From: Marisa cornuarietis | Lineage: Eukaryota > Mollusca > Gastropoda > Architaenioglossa > Ampullariidae | Length of the DNA: 64,000 bases | Direction of reading: 5' to 3' | Assembly (NCBI GenBank): GCA_004794655.1 | Contig: SMMW01000521.1 | Coordinates: 4,593,501-4,657,500 of the forward strand | Shown here: positions 61,101 to 64,000 of the stretch, one piece after another | Position numbering within the stretch: position 1 is the stretch's first letter | Layout of the letters: every line of letters starts with the position of its first letter | Notes under the pieces: model-generated | The model's database searches: none | Told to the model about the DNA's origin: nothing | Seen by the model: only the letters and a program-made list of their open reading frames with translations | Program-made: the position numbers and the translations under genes

Positions 61101-63823
61101 GCATAGTGTCTACAGTTAAGATGGTTTAATATTTGATAAAATATTTTGTGAACTAGTGCTACACAAAACTGCACAGCTTCTGGCATAAGTAACTGGAAAG
61201 ATTTCACACAACGTTCCTTACAATGGCAGGATGTTGAAATCAACGACTGAAGCTTCCAGCAGTTCCTGAAGCTCGATCAGATCCTAAAAAACACAATTTT
61301 TGTAGCTCAGATAGTAAATATAAATTCTCCTATTTGAAAAGCAAAATTTTAAAATGCTGTTAAAAAGAAAGAACAGCTATACGTAAGATTAATAAGGGGC
61401 ATTCAGAAAGTCCTGTAGCATTAGTCTTCATTGTTTTCACCTCAGCTTTCCAAAAAAAAAACTTGTTCTTTTGAAATTGTGAAAGTGTGTTAAAAAAAGT
61501 TTTATCTGCTGAAAGATATGGTATACACTTTGAGTACTGTAACTAGACATCAGTATTTTTTTTAAGCCATAAGCATATTTAGGTCACAGCAACATAAAAT
61601 TCTGTAGCCAGACTGATCAGTTTTTCTTACTAATACACTGCAGCTGGACCATTTGCAGCTCCTAAAAGCCCTAGTGCCAATCAGTCCATTCCTTTTTGTT
61701 GTTCCAGGGAAGAGGATAGAAGTTCTCAAGGAGAATTTTCTACTTTGATTCTAACTCTTAGTTGTCAGGTGTGATATCTAGTCTAATACACCTCACACTG
61801 TGGTTTTTTTTCCATTCCGTCTACCACACAACCATACTAAGCCAACCTTGGAGTCCACTAAAGACCCTGCTTCTTCCCCCCCAAAAACACTATGTTCTCT
61901 TGTTATGAGATGACATAACTAGTTATGGCATGTCATCTGGTATGGAATGAAAAAGAAATTGTGAATAAATTACTTTTTTCTGACACAAAATATTAGCCCA
62001 TTATTCATTATTCCTGCTCAGGACTTCCTGTGCACCCTGGTACATATAATATCAACAAATCATGCAAAATATCAGCAAATTTAATTTAGAACTTGTATGT
62101 AACTATATTCAAACTATGAGAGCTGTCAGTGATTAATGATGGCAAACGTATTGCTTTGAGTACACCTCAAAGGCTACAACAGAAGCTCCAGCTGTTTAAA
62201 CCAATCACAAATTACCAACAGTTCATTCATCAAGAATGCAGAGAGATCAGAAACAGGTGTAACAGAAATAAAATATACCTGTGCCTCATTTTCCAGCACC
62301 TGCAGCCGCTTGTTGAAGTTGTCGATTAGGAGGTATGCTTCTGTGAGGTTGCACTCACGGCTGTACACACTGGAGCTTTCCAACTCACGCTGAAGCGCTA
62401 AGACACGCTCTGCAAATGCTTCCAAATCCTGTAGACAACATTATGCAAGCAGAAATAAGCAGACAGGGTACGACTAAATACAGACAGGGTACAACTAAAT
62501 ACAGAGTACAAACACCAGATGCAGCGGCTGGTCAACAACAATAATAATGCATCTGGACTGATCCACTTTTTACATGGCAAACCAAAAGGACTATCAGTTA
62601 GTCGCAAGCACCAATCAGTTTGTTCCTCTTTGTTGTTCCAGGGAAGAGGACAGAAATACCCAAGAAGAATTTTCCACTAAAATTCTAGCTCTTATTTGTT
62701 GGGTATGCTATCTAGTCTAATACCTCGCACTGCGTTCTTTTTTTCTTTTCATCTACCACACACCCGCACTTAGCCAGCCTATCCACAAAAGACCCTGCTT
62801 TTTCCAAAAGTGTGCTTTCTTTGCTGCATCATCCAGCTCCAGATTGAATGGCTTCTTGGTCTCATCTTGTGTGCTCTATGCACAACTGCTATGTAATAGC
62901 CACTTGATAACAGACCAGAACACCTACACAGTGCAGTGGTATTTCTCCTGCACTCAAGACAGGTAAAACTAAATGGAAGGAGAGGGATTTTGAGTATGCA
63001 AGCCACGTGACAGTGGAACATAATACCTACACGATGCAATGGTATTTCTTCTGCACTCCGAATAATGGAAAGGGAAGGAATGACACATTGTGGATGGGGT
63101 AAAGAGAGACACTGTATGTTGCCACTATTTATAAAAAAATTCTGAGTGCCACGTTCTCTTCTATAGGGTCACTTGCCTCACACATGCAGCGCCCATGGAG
63201 CTCGCCAAAGGAAGGGAGGGAGGCTGCAGGGTGAATTACTTTCAGCGTCAAATGTGGTCTCAAACATGTGCTACAGTAATATGTCAATATTGAATTTATA
63301 CATTTTATTTCTAAAATTCATAAAAGGGGAGAAAATATTCTCTCTCCATCTTTTGCACAAGCATGGCCATCCACACACACACACACATGCTCTCTCTCAC
63401 ACACACACCCAAACACACACACATATATGCTAACACACTAACATTACACAGATGGTGCAGAAAGCACTACAACACAGTAAAGGAAAAAAACATAAAAGAA
63501 TTACCATAAATTTTGGTCTATTAATCGCACATGTATATAACCCACACCCACTAAATTTTTGTAAAATCTCTACTTTTTTAACAAATAAGACACACTTAAA
63601 CAGAACAAACCTGAGAAATGCTGGCTGATTCTTCTTGGATGCGAGGCCCCAGCCTCTGTTTGGCCAGTGACACCTTGGTTTTAAGGTTACTCCAGCGGCT
63701 AGGTGCTGCACTGAAGAGGTACTGGGTCTTGTCAGGTAGGATCTGGCCATACTTTTTCAATAAATGCACTGTGCGTTGCATGGCTGAAAACTTTCCATCC
63801 ATCTCAGACTGTTGGGCTGATAC
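246..63823 (-). CDS. DNHD1: Divergent dynein heavy chain, DNHD1-like (73 exons, 5' part outside window)
   Basis: A giant AAA+ microtubule-motor-like protein. Domain order is that of a dynein heavy chain: DHC_N2 linker, AAA1-AAA4, stalk with microtubule-binding domain, AAA5, AAA6, C-terminal domain. I built 73 coding exons from AG acceptors and GT donors (one GC donor). Codon phases agree at all 72 junctions, and the sum is 4234 codons plus TAG at 246-248. Landmarks: linker motif LPLIDDLRNPAMRTRHWKQL (exon 5), FPRLYFLSMEDVLHII (exon 10), AAA1 YGFEYLGSSPREVITPLTER (exon 16), P-loops in exons 16/17, 23, 29 and 36. Divergence, the broken AAA1 site and large inserts fit DNHD1 better than a standard axonemal DNAH; this name is inference, and DNAH14-like or a lineage-specific paralogue remains possible. 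Vertebrate DNHD1 is linked to sperm flagella. The first exon or exons, promoter and N-terminal tail lie beyond 64000. Confidence 0.85.
3637..3718. repeat. (ATC)n microsatellite
   Basis: Imperfect (CAT)n with CAA interruptions, in the intron between exons 67 and 68. Similar short (ATG)n runs lie at 5890-5930 and 36086-36109. Confidence 0.85.
4633..4794. repeat. 31-bp tandem repeat, five units
   Basis: Units follow the pattern catactggaataaatagcat followed by acactaacaaa, with lengths of 30-34 bp. It fills part of the intron 4531-5534; the rest of that intron shows nothing recognisable. Confidence 0.7.
5535..13074 (-). CDS. DNHD1: Exons 55-65: AAA6 module with an acidic insert
   Basis: Exons 12844-13074, 12322-12415, 11651-11728, 10601-10796, 9981-10090, 9532-9783, 8365-8569, 8007-8124, 6951-7131, 5946-6155 and 5535-5806 encode residues 3116-3764. 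Exon 55 has YPVARRGTLLYAIMRSLSSI and HEYQFTLSFFLQVF, the standard AAA5-AAA6 joint. Exons 56-58 insert about 110 acidic/polar residues. Exon 59 resumes with LLEEDQLLLRTLLCLNIQ (FEKDKLLFSxxLxIRIL). Exon 60 has WLSQEQWEDVMALSVLPG; exon 61 has LLVLRMLRPDRLPSALAHY. Exon 63 has DGWVVIEALHLAHPSFFITL (GHWVLLQNCHLA). Exon 64 has HFCVWLTCE, where most dyneins have FRLWLTSxP; exon 65 is the helical lid (HWYPFGSIQMINAIRFVTGK). Confidence 0.83.
7595..7700. repeat. Dispersed repeat remnant related to 34850-34925
   Basis: Part of the intron 7132-8006. Apart from the blocks shared with the 34.9-kb copy, the rest of that intron shows nothing recognisable. Confidence 0.4.
11758..12062. repeat. 28-bp minisatellite, about 11 degenerate units
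   Basis: The unit is close to gacaataacagatgacaaga followed by tggtgaaa. Units of 22-29 bp repeat from just inside the exon 57 acceptor. Open minus frames across it (His-Leu-Leu-Leu-Ser patterns) are translations of the repeat, not a gene. Confidence 0.75.
13323..13387. repeat. 26-bp perfect palindrome flanked by 17-bp direct repeats
   Basis: Positions 13348-13373 are a perfect palindrome centred on TTTATAAA. The 17-bp word gaagacaggattctgca occurs at 13323-13339 and 13371-13387. It lies in the intron between exons 54 and 55. Confidence 0.8.
13618..20593 (-). CDS. DNHD1: Exons 47-54: AAA5 module with an acidic insert of about 170 residues
   Basis: Exons 20374-20593, 19869-19987, 19561-19771, 18916-19014, 18481-18687, 17826-17985, 14420-14568 and 13618-13994 encode residues 2602-3115. 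Exon 47 has VAAGFATYLGPYHHNFRRVM and CLRERGIP, the AAA5 start. Exon 48 has RVIDWSISF, equivalent to VKIRxWNIxGLP. Exons 48-51 then add Asp/Glu/Ser/Pro-rich sequence with no counterpart in ordinary dyneins. The fold resumes with QIENAAILCTSWQRPPMMID then PNGEG (equivalent to NGIIVxxSRRWPLMIDPQGQ), TLEQGITKGRPVILRNCEEV, FRFYLSTMLPKPRFSP and LINFDVSHDTLTEDLLSRLF. The 3257-bp intron 14569-17825 separates exons 52 and 53. Confidence 0.83.
14561..14967. repeat. 203-bp tandem duplication covering the exon 53 acceptor
   Basis: Two diverged copies, about 14561-14763 and 14764-14967. Both start ggtcagt(c/t)ctaaaa and share cctcaa(t/c)t, gagtcc.a.agaagta and gaaacagg.tgaaac.atgc. The first copy begins in the 5' end of exon 53, so the duplication carries the 3' splice site. 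Confidence 0.7.
14968..17825. other. Large AAA5 intron, mostly without recognisable content
   Basis: This is the remainder of the 3257-bp intron between exons 52 and 53, beyond the tandem duplication. It holds a SINE-like remnant at about 15420-15560 and three 19-bp units (taatgcatact-catgtg) at 15663-15718. From 15800 to 17800 I see only AT-rich sequence without domains or clear repeats. Confidence 0.6.
20750..20875. repeat. Purine-rich GGAAA tract
   Basis: A 125-bp plus-strand purine run of gaaagaagg-like units. In transcript sense it is a long pyrimidine tract in the intron upstream of exon 47. Open minus frames here (Phe/Ser/Leu-rich) are by-products. Confidence 0.7.
20947..26252 (-). 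CDS. DNHD1: Exons 39-46: stalk coiled coil and microtubule-binding domain
   Basis: Exons 26102-26252, 25730-25886, 24707-24811, 24244-24418, 23916-23982, 22739-22909, 21426-21540 and 20947-21072 encode residues 2246-2601. Exons 40-41 form the outgoing helix CC1 (for example LKKQLEHEMVVLEERKA). Exons 42-44 are the microtubule-binding domain: LAELRGMSKPSIDIEDLMAA matches the conserved IxEIRSxxxPPxxV helix, DLTWQKGAKRQM matches the W-K motif before H5/H6, and YLKKPSFDP followed by SACRSLCQWVRGVVRYH matches the end of the domain. Exons 45-46 form the return helix CC2. Overall lengths are near normal. The domain looks foldable and able to contact tubulin although AAA1 is damaged. Confidence 0.87.
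21786..22640 (+). mobile_element. Decayed RTE-like LINE fragment
   Basis: Plus-strand frames contain LTNKLTDSLNALGMDTSTDK then RKVMVTN, then a VNNFKYLEAILSINGSSITD block and TLYRCKMWTL. These correspond to the conserved LTNRLxxxxxAYGMExSxEKSK and FKYLGSxLSxDGS regions of endonuclease-RT LINEs of the RTE type. GQQEPLLEI lies near 22450. Several stops are present, so it is a pseudogene. It lies in the intron between stalk exons 44 and 45, antisense to the host. Confidence 0.65.
23018..23120 (-). repeat. Retroelement 3' tail with (AAAT)n microsatellite
   Basis: On the minus strand: ...gcgccttgagtctggctaat, a pair of GGCGC motifs, gctgtacaaatgttct, and then an (ATTT)n run (plus 23034-23063). Same layout as other GCGC-TATAAAT-type tails here. 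Confidence 0.5.
26340..26800. repeat. Degenerate minisatellite, unit of about 22 bp
   Basis: Repeated gataaccatgcaggataata-like units, clearest at 26530-26600, with weaker copies at both sides. Repeating open minus frames here are artefacts of the repeat. Located in the intron between AAA4 exon 38 and stalk exon 39. Confidence 0.65.
27052..29232 (-). CDS. DNHD1: Exons 36-38: AAA4 module, degenerate P-loop
   Basis: Exons 28990-29232, 27457-27662 and 27052-27218 encode residues 2041-2245. The P-loop position reads NMVLVAEGCPGRTTVLARLA; axonemal dyneins have LLVGxGGSGRQSLxRLA here. The Gly that opens the loop is Ala, while Gly-Arg-Thr is kept at the core. Walker B is LLLLIHEEEL. Exon 37 continues with SPLFTYEEQTTIINSIRTEV and TRDVAWNFFL, matching GLFxxEExxxI and RDAAWEFFIxRVR. 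Exon 38 has NNCRLCLIISSTDEKFQSLC and FMWFLHWSKTQLVDHAL, the equivalents of NLHVVLCMSPxG and IDWFxPWPxEAL. The acceptor of exon 37 directly follows a (GTGC)n microsatellite. Confidence 0.85.
27663..27692. repeat. (ACGC)n microsatellite at the exon 37 acceptor
   Basis: About seven ACGC units on the plus strand, which is (GTGC)n in transcript sense, ending directly in the CAG acceptor of exon 37. No pyrimidine tract separates the microsatellite from the splice site. Confidence 0.85.
27899..28135. mobile_element. piggyBac-type MITE (237 bp) with TTAA ends
   Basis: TTAA at 27895-27898 and again at 28136-28139 flank inverted ends CCCGCTTAGCCC and GGACTCAGCGGG (reverse complement CCCGCTGAGTCC). TTAA duplication and CCC-starting inverted ends are the piggyBac signature. 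The interior has no coding capacity but contains a perfect 8-bp stem, GGCTCGTG-GAG-CACGAGCC. Located between AAA4 exons 36 and 37. Confidence 0.7.
28354..28428. repeat. Two (GT)n microsatellites
   Basis: (GT)n runs at about 28354-28380 (ending in GC/GT mixture) and 28411-28428 on the plus strand, in the intron holding the piggyBac-type MITE. Other (GT)n or (CA)n tracts lie at about 37364-37378, 42735-42762, 49138-49168, 55466-55492, 58226-58246 and 63373-63425. Confidence 0.85.
28430..28496 (+). repeat. Retroelement 3' tail
   Basis: The gtaaagtgcactgagcctat stretch followed by atagcactatataaaaatgc and tttattat fits the conserved GTAAAGCGC...AGCGCTATATAAATGC ending of marine invertebrate retroelements. 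Confidence 0.45.
29483..34025 (-). CDS. DNHD1: Exons 29-35: AAA3 module with intact Walker A and B
   Basis: Exons 33865-34025, 33264-33390, 32205-32413, 31868-31985, 30987-31147, 30143-30314 and 29483-29719 encode residues 1646-2040. Walker A is VMLVGENGCGKTAIV at about residue 1665. Walker B is LCLVDDINLS at the end of exon 30, matching VxFVDDxNMP. Exon 31 continues QFGHQTACELVREHLDDGG, the usual YGxQPPIELLRQxxDxGG. The sensor strand is VTYVTAVNP. Exon 32 was found by splice phase and homology (LQTIFSTLLATHF). Exon 33 has CHYIFTARDLSNIFR, equivalent to SHYxFNLRDLSxVxQ; exon 34 has LLLLWQHECHWIYGRR, equivalent to RLWxHExxRVFxDRL. AAA3 looks able to bind ATP and probably to hydrolyse it. Confidence 0.85.
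34435..43734 (-). CDS. DNHD1: Exons 22-28: AAA2 module, intact P-loop, split by a retroelement-bearing intron
   Basis: Exons 43526-43734, 42817-42974, 37148-37265, 36505-36618, 35707-36012, 35031-35201 and 34435-34563 encode residues 1244-1645. Exon 23 begins ILVVGPPGCGKSECIKTF, an intact GxxxxGKS P-loop. The Walker B-like strand is MKIMQLDGQ at the end of exon 24, followed by NNNGTVVLANNERLTIPNTL, matching the AAA2 pattern LDGPVD...LxxxNxExI. Exon 26 aligns with the sensor region, but the standard SPATVSRCGMV reads TPSMLASVGVLVM. Exon 27 has YFSYAAVWAFGGSL and exon 28 VFDYVVDNETHNFCKW, both classic AAA2-AAA3 connectors. Exon 23 ends in phase 2 and exon 24 supplies one base, so the 5551-bp intron 37266-42816, which holds the gypsy element, is removed as one piece. 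Confidence 0.85.
34850..34975. repeat. Dispersed repeat remnant related to 7595-7695
   Basis: ttatcagggaggtaatag and gagtggattccgccttccat match ttatcaggggaggtaaatg and gatggattctgccttccaca at 7605-7693. ccaccaggctatagaacc also recalls 15515-15560. Probably an old SINE-like family. Confidence 0.4.
36084..36172 (-). repeat. Retroelement 3' tail ending in (ATC)n
   Basis: On the minus strand gcgcattgagcatatcttag is followed by agcgcattataaaacgac and a (CAT)n run (plus 36086-36109). It fits the same tail type as the copies at 28.4 and 46.3 kb. Confidence 0.45.
37520..38116 (-). mobile_element. Decayed CR1/jockey-like LINE reverse transcriptase fragment
   Basis: On the minus strand a SFADDTQLYTSFS motif (about 37823-37861) matches the YADDTQLY catalytic block of CR1/jockey-type RT. 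Upstream in the same strand, near 37990, a QGSTLSPF stretch after a stop matches the GVPQGSVLGP block. Stops and frameshifts are frequent. The gypsy element is inserted at its 5' side. Confidence 0.6.
38121..38541 (+). repeat. 5' LTR of gypsy element
   Basis: Runs from tatagtagtatggg to ccaccctgttaca and includes a (CA)n tract near its start. Compared by eye with the 3' LTR it shows five substitutions (one near 38310, three near 38446-38456, one near 38525) and a 2-bp difference in the (CA)n run. Unlike most LTRs its outer end does not begin with TG. Confidence 0.88.
38546..38563 (+). other. Primer-binding site of gypsy element
   Basis: TGGCGCCCAATGTGGGAC starts four bases after the 5' LTR end. 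TGG plus a stretch complementary to a tRNA 3' end is the expected layout. I do not assign the tRNA. Confidence 0.65.
38566..41213 (+). pseudogene. gypsy pol remnant: RT thumb, RNase H, integrase
   Basis: The frame open from 38545 to 40236 begins directly in the RT thumb (RQFLGFAGYYRRFVRRFSTI). RNase H follows with ELHTDASIHGLGAVLYQ, AHKLEFLALKWAV, LTDNNP and NADADALSRLP, so its acidic residues are present. Integrase has the HHCC finger (HNDAGHPGRDRT to CPRCVRRK) and catalytic D, D and E in MDYLTLE, SDQGANFES and MCERFNRTL. The frame breaks at an A6 run near 40130 and homology continues in another frame to about 40311, with further breaks near 40311, 40425 and 40467. The last open frame (to 41213) holds a GPY/F-like part and an Arg/Glu/Pro-rich tail. 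gag, protease and the RT palm are absent. Confidence 0.85.
41380..41394 (+). other. Polypurine tract before the 3' LTR
   Basis: A purine run (gaggggg) ends immediately before tgtg and the 3' LTR body. This is the usual plus-strand priming position. Confidence 0.6.
41395..41817 (+). repeat. 3' LTR of gypsy element
   Basis: Same sequence as 38121-38541 apart from five substitutions and one extra CA unit. At this internal junction the LTR body is preceded by tgtg, which is missing at the outer 5' end. It ends ...gttaca and is followed by the target duplicate cttat. Confidence 0.88.
42188..42480. mobile_element. Foldback element, arms of about 100 bp
   Basis: The left arm (about 42188-42298) and right arm (about 42378-42480) are imperfect reverse complements. 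Shared landmarks are ccctgtggcagcac and its complement gtgctgccacaggg, aagttataaag and ctttataactt, ccagaccccgcgg and ctgtggggtctgg. The loop is about 75-80 bp. No coding capacity. It lies in the same intron as the gypsy element, outside it. Confidence 0.65.
43231..43365 (+). repeat. Dispersed repeat copy A, (TTA)n tail
   Basis: Shares order and sequence with 45495-45650: ttggtcatcagtactgttgt, ccatgtcttgttctt, a ctaagagca..ctcc.atgagcatgc block and a tail of TATT/ATT units. Both lie in plus orientation. Probably the 3' end of a non-LTR retroelement or SINE. Confidence 0.55.
44490..44770 (+). mobile_element. CR1-like LINE 3' end with microsatellite tail
   Basis: Encodes KAAFKRSLKTYLFTKYYS and then a stop near 44611, the typical last residues of CR1-like LINEs. 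About 150 bp of 3' UTR follows and ends in a GGCACTATAAGTTCGCATT motif with (ATT)n. Confidence 0.6.
44870..45420. other. Open frames on both strands in the 4.8-kb intron, probably repeat
   Basis: A 163-codon plus frame (44924-45415) and a 111-codon minus frame (44869-45204) overlap. I recognise no domain in either. The end contains ccccccttgtccccctggtt with gctatgccactg, a motif that looks like an old repeat. The host gene splices across this region in frame. Confidence 0.35.
45495..45650 (+). repeat. Dispersed repeat copy B, (TTA)n tail
   Basis: Second copy of the repeat at 43231-43365: tagtcaccagtactgttgt, ccatgtcttgttcttg, ctaaaagcatgctcctaatg and a (TTA)n tail, with moderate divergence from copy A. 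Confidence 0.55.
46290..46376 (+). repeat. LINE/SINE 3' tail with (TTA)n
   Basis: Sequence tggaaaagcgctctataaat followed by a (TTA)n run. The AGCGC-(T)ATAAAT-(TTA)n ending recurs in several dispersed repeats of this window. Confidence 0.5.
46420..46960 (+). mobile_element. Decayed CR1-like LINE 3' coding fragment
   Basis: Frames resemble the common LINE C-terminal block: VQNSAAHLLFQT near 46555, then TPLLHIIKWLSVKA, later FKHxKHIxLQK-like sequence near 46870-46900. The family pattern is VQNxAARLxxxx, TPLLxxLHWLPVxARIxYK and FKxxLKTHLF. Frame breaks and stops mark it as inactive. Confidence 0.55.
47009..47163. repeat. Inverted repeat, 50-bp arms
   Basis: Left arm 47009-47061 ((GA)n, then gttgggattattcggatgtt, aaagtctg) and right arm 47114-47163 (cagacttt, caacgtcccaataacccgag, (TC)n) are imperfect reverse complements around a spacer of about 52 bp. 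A small foldback or MITE is the simplest reading. Confidence 0.55.
47318..47562. mobile_element. MITE-like element with telomere-like core
   Basis: Left end gctttgatatagggggagac and right end gtctcacccccatatcaaag are inverted repeats that extend inwards (gacgcgacggccat against its counterpart near 47525). Between them lies about 70 bp of degenerate CCCTAA units (47425-47495). Length is about 240 bp; the exact outer boundaries are uncertain. Confidence 0.6.
47425..47495 (+). repeat. Telomere-like (CCCTAA)n tract
   Basis: Degenerate tandem of cctaaccctaaccc-type units, the complement of the animal telomere repeat TTAGGG. It sits inside the inverted-repeat element at 47318-47562. Confidence 0.75.
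48497..52479 (-). CDS. DNHD1: Exons 15-21: AAA1 module with degenerate ATPase site
   Basis: Exons 52190-52479 (or starting at 52473), 51435-51578, 51041-51170, 50129-50458, 49614-49718, 49196-49303 and 48497-48760 encode residues 787-1243. Exon 15 ends with SLDWKSQLLYTFGEE, the usual entry into AAA1. Exon 16 has YGFEYLGSSPREVITPLTER. The Walker A straddles the exon 16/17 junction and reads GPQECGKF, so Phe replaces the Mg-binding Thr/Ser. RALYIFNC and IFRGLASTG align with the conserved VVFNC and FKGLASSG. The Walker B region reads GCWVSFIDL against the usual GAWxCFDEF: the Asp-Glu pair has become Ile-Asp. The arginine-finger area keeps Arg (NQFRVV). Exon 19 has GFIHGHELAWKTKQLYSMC; exon 21 has SFVTALRDAFMPRMTTRDAS, typical of the AAA1 lid. 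ATP hydrolysis by AAA1 is unlikely (inference). Confidence 0.85.
51433..51434 (-). other. GC splice donor (GC-AG intron) inside the AAA1 P-loop
   Basis: The donor reads CAG|GCAAGT in transcript sense, which is the strong consensus for GC-AG introns. The intron is 51171-51434 and the acceptor at 51171-51172 is a normal AG. Using the GC donor joins GGT CCT CAG to GAG TGT GGC AAA and keeps the frame. The only nearby GT, four bases downstream, shifts the frame and destroys the P-loop. Confidence 0.75.
52069..52152. repeat. 30-bp tandem repeat, three units
   Basis: Three nearly identical copies of acaaatacacctaaacctaa followed by tgacctagaa, just downstream (transcript sense) of exon 15. Confidence 0.8.
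52930..53095 (+). mobile_element. Short CR1-like LINE fragment
   Basis: The stretch agtagctcctcccctgtcta and following bases resembles the 46690-46790 part of the CR1-like copy in this window (ctcctcccctgactattttt). Too short and diverged for a firm family call. Confidence 0.35.
54188..56764 (-). CDS. DNHD1: Exons 9-14: C-terminal half of the linker with a basic insert
   Basis: Exons 56629-56764, 56209-56352, 55816-56018, 55080-55266, 54626-54861 and 54188-54302 encode residues 447-786. Exon 9 has the FxxVDKxFR-like helix (FAMVNKDFRLLMRATERNPN). Exon 10 has the hallmark CRKSLLNHLERRRQIFPRLY followed by FLSMEDVLHII. Exon 11 holds the hairpin around INKLFEHLGSLVFEEVDDN. Exon 12 starts with the ENWLSSFLMQLKAALQM helix, then exons 12-13 add about 50 residues rich in Arg, Lys and Ser (SRSHTREKERKASGRSKLGS and onward) that are not part of a normal linker. 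Exon 14 is the KALSKIEAGIQGTILLLKGL helix that precedes the segment leading into AAA1. Confidence 0.83.
56805..57020. repeat. SINE-like dispersed repeat remnant
   Basis: Contains ggaaaccagagtacccagag with aaaacccctgatgcc, then catcccaagacgagatctga and accctg, and a final cactacactagcagtcaaat. On the minus strand, cagggttcagatctcgtctt resembles a tRNA box B. A related piece is at 42090-42170 (cccaagacgagagctgaacc). Confidence 0.45.
57628..59454 (-). CDS. DNHD1: Exons 7-8: Ser-rich linker insert and linker helix
   Basis: Exon 7 (59281-59454, 58 codons, phase 0 at both ends) encodes a polar, Ser/Gln/Asn-rich segment (for example SRVSNQSSHSKNKRSSISSL). Canonical dynein linkers have no such segment here, so it reads as a disordered insert that could be skipped without a frameshift. 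Exon 8 (57628-57837, 70 codons) returns to normal DHC_N2: an LEHHQVTLQAM motif followed by FLDEVLKWQKRLQTIEAVL and TVWLEVQEKWVEM, the standard pattern of an LxLWLEVQxKWxYLE helix. The intron between them, 57838-59280, contains a decayed LINE in the same orientation as the gene. Confidence 0.8.
58390..59260 (-). mobile_element. Second decayed RTE-like LINE fragment
   Basis: On the minus strand, in host orientation, the sequence near 59130-59230 reads like GVRQ...LFNIxLENIM, followed at 58985-59035 by LTNRLTDSSNAYGMETITDK. These blocks match the fragment at 21.8-22.6 kb and the same LINE family. A deletion or rearrangement follows, because the FKYLGS block is replaced by an Ala-rich stretch. 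Located in the intron between exons 8 and 7. Confidence 0.6.
59994..63823 (-). CDS. DNHD1: Exons 1-6 of the window: start of DHC_N2 linker region
   Basis: Exons 63611-63823, 62279-62428, 61222-61283, 60560-60779, 60284-60437 and 59994-60148 encode residues 1-318. They form the helical tail-to-linker part of a dynein heavy chain. Exon 4 holds the Trp-rich stretch (WKRHRWQKM, then LPDDVLTWDMY). Exon 5 carries the strongly conserved DHC_N2 block LPLIDDLRNPAMRTRHWKQL, and exon 6 continues as KHVDDVRAIVQRA, matching the usual LxEHVEEI helix region. Exon 3 is only 62 nt and ends in phase 2; it joins exon 4 as LPF|CRHEL. The first exon starts in phase 0 after a normal acceptor, so upstream coding sequence must lie outside the window. 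Confidence 0.85.
61672..61880. repeat. Dispersed repeat copy, pair with 62610-62810
   Basis: Shares with 62610-62810, in direct orientation: caatcagt, ttgttccagggaagagga, tatctagtctaata, cacactgtgg/gcactgcgtt with a T run, tctaccacacacc and aaagaccctgctt. About 200 bp, family unknown. Confidence 0.65.
62610..62810. repeat. Dispersed repeat copy, pair with 61672-61880
   Basis: Second copy, in the intron between exons 1 and 2. It may be a segmental duplication or two insertions of one element. Confidence 0.65.
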
Positions 63824-64000
63824 CTGCAATCATTGGCAGCAGAGAATACACCATGTAAAGTACACAGTAGGCAGCATAGATTTGAATTACAGTCAGAAGT
63901 GTACAGTCTGAATTATTGTCAGATATATAGTCTGAAGCACAAAGTCTGAAGGCGTCTAAACAGTGTGACGTATATAGTCCAAATTACAGAGATTGAAGTA

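Larger units (their letters stand above)
49304..61221 (-). other. Introns in the 5' half with nothing recognised
   Basis: I see no gene or clear repeat in 49304-49613, 49719-50128, 50459-51040 (only a T run followed by a G run near 50810-50832), 53100-54187, 54303-54625, 55267-55815 apart from (GT)n, 57030-57627, 59455-59993 and 60780-61221. Confidence 0.5.

Overview
The window is animal genomic DNA. It is AT-rich and intron-dense, carries decayed RTE-like and CR1-like LINEs, a Ty3/gypsy LTR element, MITEs and many microsatellites, and resembles a mollusc or other lophotrochozoan (organism is inference, moderate to low confidence). There is no bacterial-type gene organisation, CRISPR array, rRNA or tRNA gene that I can see. 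One host gene fills almost the whole window on the minus strand: a very large, divergent dynein heavy chain whose best family match is DNHD1 (dynein heavy chain domain-containing protein 1). I assembled 73 coding exons by hand from splice sites and codon phase. Every junction keeps the frame, the total is 12705 nt (4234 residues plus stop), and the stop codon is at 246-248. The 5' end of the gene lies beyond position 64000. Residue numbers below count from the first codon in the window. Layout in transcript order (high to low coordinates): linker/DHC_N2 region at 63.8-52.2 kb; AAA1 at 51.6-48.5 kb; AAA2 at 43.7-34.4 kb; AAA3 at 34.0-29.5 kb; AAA4 at 29.2-27.1 kb; stalk coiled coil and microtubule-binding domain at 26.3-20.9 kb; AAA5 at 20.6-12.8 kb; AAA6 at 13.1-5.5 kb; C-terminal domain at 4.5-0.25 kb. 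The unusual point is the nucleotide sites. AAA1, the main motor ATPase of ordinary dyneins, has a damaged Walker A (GPQECGKF) and has lost the Walker B Asp-Glu pair. AAA2 and AAA3 keep intact P-loops, AAA4 is degenerate, and the microtubule-binding domain is well kept. Long acidic, Ser-rich or basic inserts, mostly on their own exons, lie in the linker, AAA5, AAA6 and the C-terminal domain. The intron inside the AAA1 P-loop needs a GC donor. The introns hold the mobile DNA. A young but defective Ty3/gypsy element (38121-41817, plus strand, antisense to the host gene, about 1% LTR divergence, TSD cttat) sits in the AAA2 intron next to a decayed CR1-like LINE. A 4.8-kb intron (43735-48496) is a graveyard of LINE 3' ends and contains two foldback/MITE-like elements, one with a telomere-like (CCCTAA)n core. 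A piggyBac-type MITE with TTAA ends lies at 27.9 kb, a large foldback at 42.2-42.5 kb, and two RTE-like LINE remnants at 22 and 59 kb.
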